This document shows, piece after piece, positions 9,171 to 18,528 of a DNA stretch of 54,481 bases. How positions within the stretch are numbered: the first letter of the stretch is position 1; every line of letters starts with the position of its first letter. Source of the DNA: Christiangramia sp. (GTDB lineage Bacteria; Bacteroidota; Bacteroidia; Flavobacteriales; Flavobacteriaceae); contig NZ_JAPYPC010000019.1 in assembly GCF_029937855.1 (NCBI RefSeq), positions 23,462 through 77,942 on the forward strand, in the 5' to 3' direction. Below the pieces are notes generated by a model. The model was given only the letters and a program-made list of their open reading frames with translations. It was not told where the DNA came from and made no database searches. The position numbers were made by a program, and so were the translations under genes.

Positions 9171-10196
9171 TTATCGTGGTTTATTAAAAATCAAACTTAG
9201 CCACCCAGTGAATCTTCCGAGAGAATCATTTAGTGATTTTCCTTTTTCATCCTTATTAAGAATATTGCTGAGTCTTATCAAAATCAATAAGAGGGTAATT
9301 GCGTTCCATTTTAAAACATTTTTAAAATCCGGATCGGGATTTTTAATTTTCCACACATAAAAACCATTACGTACTACCATTTTACCATATTTAAAATAAT
9401 CTGGTCTACCTGCTTCTTCATGTAAATGATATACCTGAGCGCCTGTATTTACATACATCTCTCCTATTCGTGAGGCTCTAAGGCAAAAATCCATATCTTC
9501 ATATAAGCCGTAACCTTCAAAATATTTTGAAAAACTTATTTTTTCAAATATTTCCTTTTTATAGGATGATACACCTCCCATAAAAAATTCAACAGGATAA
9601 ATTTCACCTGTAGGTGGTAGAAAACTAATGGATAGACCATGAGAAAATGTCGGCATAAAACCGGGTGGTTCATCTGATAGTAAATTCAGTTTCTTACGGA
9701 CATGATTTCTAAGTCCTAGTTTTCTTACAAAGCCATCTTTTAAAAATTCATCAAATCTAACCTCCTGGTTATTTTCCATTTTAGACCAATTGGTTTCATT
9801 TAATATCGCACCTCCCACGGCAATTGCATTAGGAAAGAGTTTATAAGTATTTATTAGATTATTAAAGTAATACCTGTCCAGAACTATATCATCATCGAGA
9901 AAACAAACGATTTCAGAATTGGAGGCCAGTTTACTAATTCCGTAATTTCTTTGCCTGGTCAAGCCTCTATCATTTTCTTCGACTCTATAATAATCAAGAT
10001 TTCTATACTTTTTTGCCTGAATTAGTTTTTCTGTTTTATCATCTAAAGAAGCATCCACAATTAAAATCTCGTTGGGGTAAAGACTTTGTTCTACTACGGA
10101 ATCCATTAATCTTTCCAGCGAAGCAGACCTCTGATAAGTGCATACTACCAGGCTGAAATTAAATAATTTAATAAGTTCCATCATTTGAAGATTCAA
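9171..10196 (-). CDS. Glycosyltransferase family 2
   Basis: This 341-residue GT-A fold inverting glycosyltransferase has a conserved core that begins FSLVVCTYQRSASLERLM, continues NEILIVDASLDDKTE and has the metal-binding FLDDDIVLDRYYF. Further on are GVSSYKKEIFE and EGYGLYEDMDFCLRASRIG, where the ED pair is the likely catalytic base region. A short hydrophobic stretch (ITLLLILIRL) near the C-terminus may touch the membrane. The core starts near residue 14, so Met5 or Met6 could also be the start. It lies nine bases from the downstream propeller gene. Confidence 0.88.
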   Translation of the reverse strand: MNLQMMELIKLFNFSLVVCTYQRSASLERLMDSVVEQSLYPNEILIVDASLDDKTEKLIQAKKYRNLDYYRVEENDRGLTRQRNYGISKLASNSEIVCFLDDDIVLDRYYFNNLINTYKLFPNAIAVGGAILNETNWSKMENNQEVRFDEFLKDGFVRKLGLRNHVRKKLNLLSDEPPGFMPTFSHGLSISFLPPTGEIYPVEFFMGGVSSYKKEIFEKISFSKYFEGYGLYEDMDFCLRASRIGEMYVNTGAQVYHLHEEAGRPDYFKYGKMVVRNGFYVWKIKNPDPDFKNVLKWNAITLLLILIRLSNILNKDEKGKSLNDSLGRFTGWLSLIFNKPR

Positions 10197-10213
10197 ATTA
10201 ATTGCGCGAAGCC

Positions 10214-11740
10214 TTAAGGTAATTTATTGCTTAACTTCTCACTTAAAGCCCATCTGCTTCTCATCATTTGGATATATTCAATTGGGTTCCTTATCTTTTG
10301 TTTTTTATAGTATTTTAAAAATAGGCTCACCTTATATCCTCTTATCATCTCAATAGAATAATATTTTTTTACCAGCCACATCATGGTAGGTGAAGGCTTA
10401 GGCTCCAATTTGGAATTATCCCATCTTTCTTTAAGAGTATACCGGAACCCACCTCTCTCTGCCTTCAAATGTGTAATCTTCACCTCAGGATGATAAACAA
10501 TATCACAACCATGCGATCTTAATTGTAATCCAAAATCAATGTCTTCACCAAAGCCAAATTCGAGAGCCTCTGAAAACCTACATTTCAAAGCATAAGAAGA
10601 TCTTACTATAGAAGTACCTGAACCAAAAGCTGCCCATTGCTTGATCTTTTCAAAAAAAGTATTTTCACCCGGCTGTATACAATTTAAATTGAGGGCACAA
10701 ATATCCAGGCGATGTAACTCTTCTAAAGACTTTTTTAAAATGTTTTCAAAAAGCCGTATATCATCATCGGCAAAAAACACCCAGTCACCAGTTATTGCTC
10801 TCATGGCAAGGTTTCTAGCATTACAGGCTCCTATGGTATGAATAAAATGATGAACTATTTCAAATGGCCATACTTCATTATCTATAAAATCCAATTGCGA
10901 TTTGGAATTGAGATCTGGGTTTTGTTCAACAATTATCACTTTTGAAGGAAGATGTGTCTGTGCTTTTAGATCAAGTAATACCTTTCTTAAATATTCAGGC
11001 CTTCCTATTGTTGGGATTATTACATCTATGGTATCTCCTAAATCCTTGGTTCTTTTCAAAATTACTTTAAAATCTGAAAGATCAATTTCCCTATGAAACC
11101 AGGATCTTTTAAAATAACTTTTTATAAATGACCACAGCGGCAATTGTTTCTCATATTTAATATAGCAGAAGAAAAGAACAACTAACCATTCCTTTTTATA
11201 ATGTTGCGCTACAAAATTAAATAGTTGAGATATTGAGGCCTGGCTCTGGTAAAAATTTTTGGAGTTTGCTTTTACTAAATCAGGTTCGTTATAACAAAAA
11301 AGAGAATTCTGCTGACCCAACTTAGCAATAGAATTAATGAGGTAACCAAAATCTTCAATACTCTGAAATATCGACTTAAACTTAAGAGCTGTTTTAGCTT
11401 TGATACCCCCAACATCCGTACTCATTCTCCAGGTGGGATATTTTACCCTAAATTCGGGATTTACGAAAGGAAATTGATCTACATAACCAATAGAATCGGG
11501 AAGAAAAAATGAGTTCAAAGGATAAGAAGCCATGATAAGATCATGTTTAAAAATATGGTGCAAGTCATCGCTTAGCTCCAAATCTACTTCTACATCTATC
11601 CAAATGACTAATTCTTCAGGGAATCTCTCGCAAATTTCCCAAAAACAAAATATTAATTCTGAATTCAGAACCTGAATTTGCTCCCCATCTTTTAAAACAG
11701 AGCTTACAGTTTTAGTATTAATATGTTTTAAATAGATCAA
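10214..11740 (-). CDS. Glycosyltransferase family 2 with an extra N-terminal domain
   Basis: This is a 508-residue protein. The GT2 domain occupies the second half: DTIDVIIPTIGRPEYL at about 236-251, KVIIVEQNPDLN, GACNARNLAM, metal-binding FFADDDIRLF near 323-331 and EFGFGEDIDFGLQLRSHG near 394-411. The first 230 residues are not part of GT2. They contain ELVIWIDVEVDLELSDDL and ASYPLNSFFLPDSIGYVD and match nothing I can name; they could be a second, degenerate GT-A or acceptor-binding domain. The 3' end of the upstream GT4 gene overlaps its start by four bases. Confidence 0.82.
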   Translation of the reverse strand: MIYLKHINTKTVSSVLKDGEQIQVLNSELIFCFWEICERFPEELVIWIDVEVDLELSDDLHHIFKHDLIMASYPLNSFFLPDSIGYVDQFPFVNPEFRVKYPTWRMSTDVGGIKAKTALKFKSIFQSIEDFGYLINSIAKLGQQNSLFCYNEPDLVKANSKNFYQSQASISQLFNFVAQHYKKEWLVVLFFCYIKYEKQLPLWSFIKSYFKRSWFHREIDLSDFKVILKRTKDLGDTIDVIIPTIGRPEYLRKVLLDLKAQTHLPSKVIIVEQNPDLNSKSQLDFIDNEVWPFEIVHHFIHTIGACNARNLAMRAITGDWVFFADDDIRLFENILKKSLEELHRLDICALNLNCIQPGENTFFEKIKQWAAFGSGTSIVRSSYALKCRFSEALEFGFGEDIDFGLQLRSHGCDIVYHPEVKITHLKAERGGFRYTLKERWDNSKLEPKPSPTMMWLVKKYYSIEMIRGYKVSLFLKYYKKQKIRNPIEYIQMMRSRWALSEKLSNKLP

Positions 11741-12888
11741 TTATTCGTGGTTATATTTAAAACTGAATTATAATAATCAATATTTTTATCTGCTATCAAA
11801 GCAGATGAAAAATCATTCATAACCTTAATCCTGGCATTCTTTCCCATTTCTTTATATAAGTCGGAATCCTTAAGAAGTTCAATGATCTTTGCAGCATACA
11901 GCTGGTGATTCTCAGGTGATACCGTAAAACCGGTCTTTCCATCTATCATTACTTCCTTTGCCCATCCAATATCTGAAGTCACCAATGCTTTTTCCATGGC
12001 CATAGCCTCCAGCCAGGTCATAGGCAAAGCCTCTGCAAAACTTGGTAGTACTACCACTTTAGCACTCATAATATGTGATTTAATCTCATCATAAGAAACG
12101 GCTCCCAGATATTTCACCTTTGGTTCTGCAATCTCCGTCAGTTTTTCCCGGAAAATCTCCAAAGTCGATCTTTTTTCAAAAATATCAGGTACATCTTTTC
12201 CTATCAAAATTAATTCAGCATCTGGAAGAACAGCATTTACCCGGTTAAAAATATATGCCAGTTCTATAACACCTTTTTTTCTAATTAAAGAGCCAAAATA
12301 TAATATACGATTAGGAGCAGGTTCGTCTACTGAGGGTTCAAATTTTTCAATTCTTATACTATTCGGAATAATTTCAATATGCCGTTTCAGTCCAAGAATA
12401 TCTTTGGTCTTCCTTGCAGTAAATGCACTAACCGCTACCAGGGAATCAGCAGCTTTTAAAGCTTTATTCTCAAAAAAGCGATTCTTCATTTTTTGTTGCC
12501 TTCCATCAAGATCGCAAAAATAAGCATCACTGCCATTCATACGTATTATCAGTGGGCAATCAAGATTCATAAATGCCGTAATCCCCGTCCAGTCTGGGGC
12601 CTCAAGTATCTGGATATTTTTGTCGCTAATAAGTTTATTTATAAACCTTTGTATATGTTTTCTATAAAAGAACCAGCCTCCCCAAAAATAGTTTCTCTGT
12701 TTTACAAGGTAAAAATGAATTCCGCTTTCTTCAAAATTCGACTCCTCCTTTTGCCCGTATATTATCAAACTCACCTCTTCTCCTTTTCTTATCAGAGCTT
12801 CGGCCAGATTCTTAATACTTGTTCCAAGACCTCCTGAGGGATTACAAAGAGAATGTGGATATTCGGGAGTTAGAAAGGCTACATGCAT
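11737..12888 (-). CDS. Glycosyltransferase family 4
   Basis: This 383-residue GT-B glycosyltransferase starts HVAFLTPEYPHSLCNPSGGL followed by GTSIKNLAEALIRKGEEV, the glycine-rich loop of GT4 and starch-synthase-like enzymes. The donor half shows RILYFGSLIRKKGVIELAYI, ELILIGKDVPD and LPSFAEALPMTWLEAMAMEK, the family E-x7-E region. It is separated by one base from the upstream GT-B-like gene and overlaps the downstream GT2 gene by four. It looks like a standard sugar-adding step of the pathway. Confidence 0.9.
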   Translation of the reverse strand: MHVAFLTPEYPHSLCNPSGGLGTSIKNLAEALIRKGEEVSLIIYGQKEESNFEESGIHFYLVKQRNYFWGGWFFYRKHIQRFINKLISDKNIQILEAPDWTGITAFMNLDCPLIIRMNGSDAYFCDLDGRQQKMKNRFFENKALKAADSLVAVSAFTARKTKDILGLKRHIEIIPNSIRIEKFEPSVDEPAPNRILYFGSLIRKKGVIELAYIFNRVNAVLPDAELILIGKDVPDIFEKRSTLEIFREKLTEIAEPKVKYLGAVSYDEIKSHIMSAKVVVLPSFAEALPMTWLEAMAMEKALVTSDIGWAKEVMIDGKTGFTVSPENHQLYAAKIIELLKDSDLYKEMGKNARIKVMNDFSSALIADKNIDYYNSVLNITTNN

Positions 12889-12889
12889 A

Positions 12890-14278
12890 TTATAATAAGC
12901 TATCTAATTGATTGACTATATGTTTTGAGGCATTCATTTCAGAATTAGTCTTATTAATTTTAAAAAACCAGTCTTGAGCATTAGCCACAACAGAACGTGG
13001 ATCCTTCAGTGCGCTTTCTACAATTAAAGAAATATCAGACTTTTTATTTATCCAGTAAACGGAATTTTTATCTGGCATAGACTTAAAATGAGTGTATGAA
13101 TAAACTTCCCTGATATCTTTTTCCAGGTTTGTTACAGTAGGTAAATAATTTAGATAGGCACAGGGTTTTCCTTTAGCCGCATAGTCGAAGACCATAGAGG
13201 AACCTACATTTATCACCATAAAGCTGTACTCTATAATGTTTGTTTGTAAATGAAGATCAGCTTTTGTGGGTATAGCATGATTCCAATAATCACCTCCTCC
13301 AACCCACGCAGGATCAATAGCTACTATTAGATGATTATAATCCTGTAATATCTTGTCATAGCGATCTGAAAAGTCTACTGGACATCTTCTAAAAATTATC
13401 CCCAGCTTATGTCCTGTCTGATTTAGTTTTTCCACCTCCTCGGCTACATCTCTTAAAAAATACTCATCATGAGGAGAAGTGGTAATGTCATCTCCTGAAA
13501 AACACAGGTATTTTTTTTCCTTATCTAATCCATTATTATCAAAAAATTCATCTTTTTTTATAACAACCGATCTGTCATTATGGATTTCGAATTGTGGAGT
13601 ACCTGTAATTTTAATTCGATTAGGTTTTATATCTGGATAATATTGAAGCAATTCTTTCTTCATATATGCACTCCAGACAAAATAATAATCAGTGTCAAGT
13701 ACCTTAGTTGCCTTGGGAAGATTATCCCAGGAAAAAATAAAACAGGAAGTAGATATACCAAGATCCTGAGCGGCAGTGATTGGTGATATTGCATTTACAG
13801 GCCTTTGATTCGTACAAAATAACACATCTGGATTCTCTCGTTTTAATATTTCTAAACAGGTGTCATAATAGCCGGTTTTTCTTTCAGCATCCTTCATCTT
13901 CCGCCTTAATTTCACCAAACCACTTTCTGAATTATATCTCCTTATCAGGATGCTAAGAATAAAGTTCTTCACCTTATTTTTAAAGCCTTTACTAGAGCCT
14001 GGAAATTTATACTTTTCATAAACCGGATCATCAAATTTACTTTTAAAAAGGTCCAGTTCTATGCGAATCTTAGCACGTTTTAAAAGATCTGTCCAGGCTG
14101 AAGGCTTAGGATCTAATTTCATCTCGCTATACCCCATCCCTTTTAGATCAAAATGGGTCATATTTAAAAAAAGCAATTCCCATCCTGCTTTTTTCGCTTC
14201 CTCCGGAAATTTGGTATAAACAAAATTCCTTAAGCCAACGCCATCAGGGATTATCACTAAAAGTTTTTTTGATCTCAA
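12890..14278 (-). CDS. GT-B-like surface carbohydrate protein, orphan family
   Basis: This 462-residue soluble protein was not assigned to a named glycosyltransferase family. The two-domain layout suggests a GT-B fold. The N-terminal half has KKLLVIIPDGVGLRNFVYTK and NPDVLFCTNQRPVNAISPI. The linker has DYYFVWSAYMKKELLQYYPD and IKITGTPQFE, as in UDP-sugar or CDP-glycerol transferases. The C-terminal half has INVGSSMVFDYAAKGKPCAY, the usual donor-binding site of such folds. It sits directly downstream of asnB and the neuA/neuC/neuB genes and so could be the enzyme that uses their CMP-sugar, although no sialyltransferase signature is evident. Confidence 0.6.
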   Translation of the reverse strand: MRSKKLLVIIPDGVGLRNFVYTKFPEEAKKAGWELLFLNMTHFDLKGMGYSEMKLDPKPSAWTDLLKRAKIRIELDLFKSKFDDPVYEKYKFPGSSKGFKNKVKNFILSILIRRYNSESGLVKLRRKMKDAERKTGYYDTCLEILKRENPDVLFCTNQRPVNAISPITAAQDLGISTSCFIFSWDNLPKATKVLDTDYYFVWSAYMKKELLQYYPDIKPNRIKITGTPQFEIHNDRSVVIKKDEFFDNNGLDKEKKYLCFSGDDITTSPHDEYFLRDVAEEVEKLNQTGHKLGIIFRRCPVDFSDRYDKILQDYNHLIVAIDPAWVGGGDYWNHAIPTKADLHLQTNIIEYSFMVINVGSSMVFDYAAKGKPCAYLNYLPTVTNLEKDIREVYSYTHFKSMPDKNSVYWINKKSDISLIVESALKDPRSVVANAQDWFFKINKTNSEMNASKHIVNQLDSLL

Positions 14279-14316
14279 TTCAGATTAAGTTTATGGAACT
14301 CTTCAAATATAGAAAA

Positions 14317-16038
14317 CTAAGTAGTTTCCTGAATACCCGAAGCTATAAGACTTGTATTTATCCATTGCCAGAGGAAAAAACTATTAGGTTTTGGACCTTT
14401 TTGATATAGAGCCCATTCTTTCCGGATTAGATCATGATCAAACCAAGATTGAAAAGCGGAGTCTTCTAAATTGGCTAAATTTTCAGTTACAAAAGTCCTC
14501 AGTTCTTCACCTAACCACTCTCTTTGGGGCGTTTGTAAGGCTCTTTTGGGAGCCTCTGAAATTTTATTCGTAACAAATCCTTTTATAATCTCGCGTAATA
14601 AATATTTATGAGTTCCTCCACTGATCTTCATGGCATCGGGAAGGGAAAATGCGAGTTCCACCAACCTGTAATCAAGGAAAGGTTCTCTTAGCTCAGTACT
14701 AAAAGCCATCGAGATACGATCGTTAAATCTCAATGCCCGCGGGAGTTTGGTATAAAAGAGATCACGGTATTGCAAATTCTGAATTCGGGAGTCGAAAGGT
14801 GTCGGATACTCTGGTTTTTTGGCCAGCTTTCTAAAATAGCTGTTTAGGACATTTGGTTTAAAAGAGCTGGAATTTCCGGTACCTTGCACTACAGAACTGT
14901 TTTGAGCTGTATAATAATCATATCCTGCCCATTGCTCATCCATTCCCTGACCATCCATCAAAACCTTAATCCCTGATTGATTCGCCTTTTCAAAAATTTT
15001 GGAATAGGCTATGGTAGGTATCCCCCCAAAAGGTTCTTCCTGAACATCACTCAATAATTTTGCATATTCGGGTACTTCCTCACGGGTAAGTCTTACCTTT
15101 TCAAGGGGATTCCCGGTTTGCCTTATCATTCTTTCTACCCACGGCAGTTCATCATATCTTTCATCACCAGTATAAAATGTAAAAGCTCTTATTCTTTTAC
15201 TACTGCTGTAATCATTAACCAGTGCAAGTAATAAGGAACTGTCTATACCTCCACTAATATTGAATCCAACCTCGACATCGGCCCGAAACCTTAACCTAAT
15301 AGAATCAATAAGCAACTCCAGATATTTCTCTTTAATCTCGTCTTCTGAAAGATTATTTGAAATATTTCTGATCTTCTCAGGGAAATCATACCATTTTTCA
15401 ATGGAGAGATTGGCGTTTTTATATTCAATGAAATGTCCTGCTGGTAATTGATCTATATCCTTATAAAAAGTTTCTGAATAAGATCCGTAAGAACCATAAC
15501 AAAAATAATTAGCCCATATTTTTTCATTAGGCCCCGCAGGTTTAACCCGGCGGATAGCTTTTATTTCGCTGGCAAAAAGAAATTCATTATTGGAGTAATT
15601 ATAATAAAAAGGTTTAACCCCGAATCTGTCCCGGGCCGCAAAAAGCTTTTTCTCCTTACTGTCCCAGATGGCGAAAGCAAACATTCCATTCAGTTTTCCC
15701 AGGCAACTTTTCCCCCAAAGAATATAGGCAGCCAGTAAAACTTCGGTGTCTGAACTGGTTCTGAATTCATATCTCTGGCCTATTTCAGTCCTTAATTCCT
15801 GGTAATTGTAAATCTCCCCATTAAAACTTAGGTGATAACGGCCGCTAGGATCATTAAAAGGCTGATCTGCTTCATGCGAAAGATCAATAATAGAAAGGCG
15901 ATTGTGCCCTAAAACAGCAAATCCTTTGTCTTCATAAATACCCCTGGCATCTGGACCCCGATGAGCTATGAAGATAAGCATTTTTTCAATATCAGTCTTT
16001 TGAATTCTATTTCCTATAATTCCGGCGATACCACACAT
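14317..16038 (-). CDS. asnB: Asparagine synthase (glutamine-hydrolysing)-like amidotransferase
   Basis: This 573-residue protein uses glutamine as nitrogen donor to amidate a carboxylate through an acyl-adenylate. The class II glutaminase domain starts MCGIAGIIG with nucleophile Cys2, then HRGPDARGI, HNRLSIIDLS and FNGEIYNYQELR. The synthetase domain has the PP-loop FNISGGIDSSLLLALV (about residues 262-277), LMDGQGMDEQWAGYD and FLDYRLVELAFSLP. It overlaps neuA by one base. Many polysaccharide clusters carry such paralogues, which probably amidate a uronic or nonulosonic acid carboxyl rather than make free asparagine. Which applies here is inference. Confidence 0.88.
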   Translation of the reverse strand: MCGIAGIIGNRIQKTDIEKMLIFIAHRGPDARGIYEDKGFAVLGHNRLSIIDLSHEADQPFNDPSGRYHLSFNGEIYNYQELRTEIGQRYEFRTSSDTEVLLAAYILWGKSCLGKLNGMFAFAIWDSKEKKLFAARDRFGVKPFYYNYSNNEFLFASEIKAIRRVKPAGPNEKIWANYFCYGSYGSYSETFYKDIDQLPAGHFIEYKNANLSIEKWYDFPEKIRNISNNLSEDEIKEKYLELLIDSIRLRFRADVEVGFNISGGIDSSLLLALVNDYSSSKRIRAFTFYTGDERYDELPWVERMIRQTGNPLEKVRLTREEVPEYAKLLSDVQEEPFGGIPTIAYSKIFEKANQSGIKVLMDGQGMDEQWAGYDYYTAQNSSVVQGTGNSSSFKPNVLNSYFRKLAKKPEYPTPFDSRIQNLQYRDLFYTKLPRALRFNDRISMAFSTELREPFLDYRLVELAFSLPDAMKISGGTHKYLLREIIKGFVTNKISEAPKRALQTPQREWLGEELRTFVTENLANLEDSAFQSWFDHDLIRKEWALYQKGPKPNSFFLWQWINTSLIASGIQETT

Positions 16039-16730
16039 TAACTTCTTTTTTTCAGAATTTCTTCGGCTTTCTTCCAGTCCTCCATGTTATCAAGGTTCAC
16101 ATAATCCTCATCTGTGGTATCTATAAAGCCAATCTTTTTGCCAAGAATGGAATTAGAATCTAAAATAACCTCAGTCTTTGTAAGATAAATTGCTCCATCC
16201 CTGTGGTATGCCTTCGGCAGCTCCTGCCTGCGAGAAATGATTTCCTTCTCTCCGGTAGCAATTTCCAGTTTCCCTTTTTTTTCTTCAAATACCCAATGAG
16301 GATTATATTCGTGGGGAACTTCGCGAACGCTTACCAGGGAATCATAGCTTCCTGATTCAAATTTTTTTATTGCATCATCTATAAGGCCTTCTCTCCGGAA
16401 AGGAGTTGTGGGCTGCAGAATACAGACAGCATCAAAATGTATATTTTCTTTGATAAAAAAATATAAAGCTTGTTTCAATACTTTAATGGAAGCAGAATCA
16501 TCTTTGGCAAATTTTGCGGGACGCACAAATGGGACTTGTATCCCTAATTTCTTTCCCACCTCAATAATTTCTTCGGAATCTGAGCTTAGAATACTTCTGT
16601 TAAGCAATTTCGATTTCAAAGTGGCTTCGGTGGTATATGCTAAAAGTGGCTTCTCCCCTAAATACTTGATGTTCTTTCCCGGTATTCCCTTACTTCCACC
16701 CCTTGCCGGTATGATTCCAAGAATTCTCAT
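16038..16730 (-). CDS. neuA: CMP-nonulosonate (sialate-type) cytidylyltransferase
   Basis: This 230-residue enzyme activates a nine-carbon sugar acid with CTP, giving the CMP-sugar donor in the cytoplasm. The nucleotide-binding signature IIPARGGSKGIPGKN lies at residues 5-19. It is followed by LQPTTPFRREGLIDDAI, the conserved Gln and Arg region of the sialate synthetases, and DGAIYLTKTEVIL. Its length is normal for a single-domain NeuA/LegF/PseF protein. It forms a module with the 2-epimerase and synthase genes just upstream. The exact sugar (neuraminate, legionaminate or a relative) is not certain. It overlaps both neighbours by one base. Confidence 0.9.
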   Translation of the reverse strand: MRILGIIPARGGSKGIPGKNIKYLGEKPLLAYTTEATLKSKLLNRSILSSDSEEIIEVGKKLGIQVPFVRPAKFAKDDSASIKVLKQALYFFIKENIHFDAVCILQPTTPFRREGLIDDAIKKFESGSYDSLVSVREVPHEYNPHWVFEEKKGKLEIATGEKEIISRRQELPKAYHRDGAIYLTKTEVILDSNSILGKKIGFIDTTDEDYVNLDNMEDWKKAEEILKKRS

Positions 16731-17890
16731 TAATAACTAATCGTTTTACTAAAGCTTAGTTCTGTTTTCGCCAGTAGGTTAGCAATTTTATTTCCTGCAT
16801 CTCCATCTCCGTAAATATTTAATGAAGGATATTTTTCTGAATGAATCGCCGCTCTAATTGCCTTTAATATTTCATCCCTATCATGGGTCACATCCACCAC
16901 ATTATTTCCTCGCAATCTTCGGTTTTGTCGGTTTCCTACATTTATTACTGGAGTCCCCAAATATGAACATTCCCTGATCCCCACGCTGGAATTTCCTATA
17001 AGTGCCTTAGAATGCTTCAATAATCTAAGAAAATCGAGTGGATCCATATTCTTAAAGAAATGAATATTTTGAGGTTTTTTCATTTCTCTAAATGTTCTAA
17101 TTCCATTAGACGTCCCGTCAGAACCTGCATCAACATTCGGCCAGAACCAGAAAACGGGATAATCTAACTTATTTATAGCCTCAAGTGTTTCAGTAATATG
17201 CTCTCTGGCCTTTTTATATTCAGTAGTAACCGGGTGCTGCATCACAACTGCATATCCACCTTTCCAATTCAGATTTTCGCCAACTCCTCCATATTTTTTA
17301 ATTGGATCGAAGGTCAACTGTTCTTCAAAACAAATCTCCTTGACCAGGTCAATTGAAGGACAACCGGTATTAATAACCTTTTCCGGGTCTTCACCTAATT
17401 TGATCACTCTTTCCCTGGCATCGTTACTGGATACCAAGTGTAGATCAGCCAGTTTCGTATTGGCATGTCTAACCTTTTCATCTATACTCCCGGTCACCTC
17501 TCCTCCCTGAATATGCACCAGGGGGATATTCTGATAGGCCGCGGCAATTGAGGTGGCGATCGTCTCAAACCTGTCGGCTATGGTTACCACTGCATCAGGT
17601 TGAAGATTATAGAACACGTTCGTAAGTTCCATTACTCCAATCCCCGTGGTTTTAGCCATAGTAGTAGGATTTTCTCCCTCCAGGACCATAAAGACTTTTG
17701 CAACAGCTTTAAAACCGTCTTTTTCAATAAAATCTGCAGCATTTCCATATCTGTCCAGCAAAGCCGAACCGGCTATTACCAGCTGAAGTTCCAATGATGG
17801 GTGATCCTTGATGGCAGTAAGTGCTGACTTAATACGACTATAAGACGGTCGGGCAGTTACTACTACACAGATTTTTCTTCGCTTTTTCAT
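16730..17890 (-). CDS. neuC: Hydrolysing UDP-GlcNAc 2-epimerase family (NeuC/LegG)
   Basis: The 386-residue enzyme is predicted to release ManNAc (or a 6-deoxy diamino analogue) from the UDP-sugar as the first step toward the nonulosonic acid. Family motifs are VVVTARPSYSRIKSAL at the N-terminus, TIADRFETIATSIAAAYQNI, PLVHIQGGEVTGSIDEKVRH, VVMQHPVTTEY, FWFWPNVDAGSDG and GNSSVGIRECSYLGTPVINV. It differs from the non-hydrolysing WecB-like enzyme at 27330-28436, which is a separate subgroup. It overlaps the methyltransferase gene upstream by four bases and neuA by one. Met1 is followed by KKRRKI, a normal start. Confidence 0.88.
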   Translation of the reverse strand: MKKRRKICVVVTARPSYSRIKSALTAIKDHPSLELQLVIAGSALLDRYGNAADFIEKDGFKAVAKVFMVLEGENPTTMAKTTGIGVMELTNVFYNLQPDAVVTIADRFETIATSIAAAYQNIPLVHIQGGEVTGSIDEKVRHANTKLADLHLVSSNDARERVIKLGEDPEKVINTGCPSIDLVKEICFEEQLTFDPIKKYGGVGENLNWKGGYAVVMQHPVTTEYKKAREHITETLEAINKLDYPVFWFWPNVDAGSDGTSNGIRTFREMKKPQNIHFFKNMDPLDFLRLLKHSKALIGNSSVGIRECSYLGTPVINVGNRQNRRLRGNNVVDVTHDRDEILKAIRAAIHSEKYPSLNIYGDGDAGNKIANLLAKTELSFSKTISY

Positions 17891-18528
17891 CTTAAAAATT
17901 TTCTAATTTGGAAATGAAATTTTGAAGTTAATTTCAATTTAAACCATTCTAAAAAATGAGTAAAGTGAGGATTCGTAAAAATCACTTTAATACCTCCCTG
18001 GTAATGCTCTTTAGCTCGGTTTGAGTAAGAACTATTCTTCTTGCTGGTTATCAAATGTACAGACTTCGAACTGGGAAAAAGATTCTGACAAATTTCTGTT
18101 TGCTCCTTTCTGTCCCCTTCTACCAAAATAATACAATGATCATTTATGAAATGTTTTATGGATTTCAAATTAGATTCTTTACCATCAATTATTATCAAGT
18201 CGAATTCTATATCTCCTGGCAAATCCTTAATAGAAGGGAACAATTTTAGAAAGGTATAATCCTTACCGAGGTTTTCAGGTAATTTAGATAGACAAAATTT
18301 GTTATTTTCGGTACCGTAAACCTTAGGTCCGTATTCATTTTTATAAGCTTTAATTATAGAGCCAGAAATAGTACCTATGCCAACACCCACTTCTAGAATA
18401 TTCTCTGGTTTAAATTTATTTATAAAATTTAGAATTTCGCCTAATGCATACTCACTAGCAATGAACTGGCTCCCCTCAGCTCTTGAAAATTTATTGTATT
18501 GCTCTTTTATGAAATCCTTTTTATTCAT
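17887..18528 (-). CDS. Class I SAM-dependent methyltransferase-like protein
   Basis: This 213-residue protein has a SAM-binding core: ILEVGVGIGTISGSIIKAY (motif I, about residues 39-57), then KVYGTENNKFCL and FDLIIIDGKESNLKSIKHF, the last resembling the product side of O-methyltransferases. The C-terminus (FTHFLEWFKLKLTSKFHFQI) is basic and amphipathic. It is embedded between neuB (8-base overlap) and neuC (4-base overlap), so it probably acts on the nonulosonic acid or its precursor. That substrate is inferred only from position. Confidence 0.72.
   Translation of the reverse strand: MNKKDFIKEQYNKFSRAEGSQFIASEYALGEILNFINKFKPENILEVGVGIGTISGSIIKAYKNEYGPKVYGTENNKFCLSKLPENLGKDYTFLKLFPSIKDLPGDIEFDLIIIDGKESNLKSIKHFINDHCIILVEGDRKEQTEICQNLFPSSKSVHLITSKKNSSYSNRAKEHYQGGIKVIFTNPHFTHFLEWFKLKLTSKFHFQIRKFLR

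Noticed and set aside
12493-12837. Plus-strand open frame of 114 codons inside a GT4 gene
   Set aside because: It is fully antisense to a GT4 gene with conserved motifs and carries no recognisable domain.
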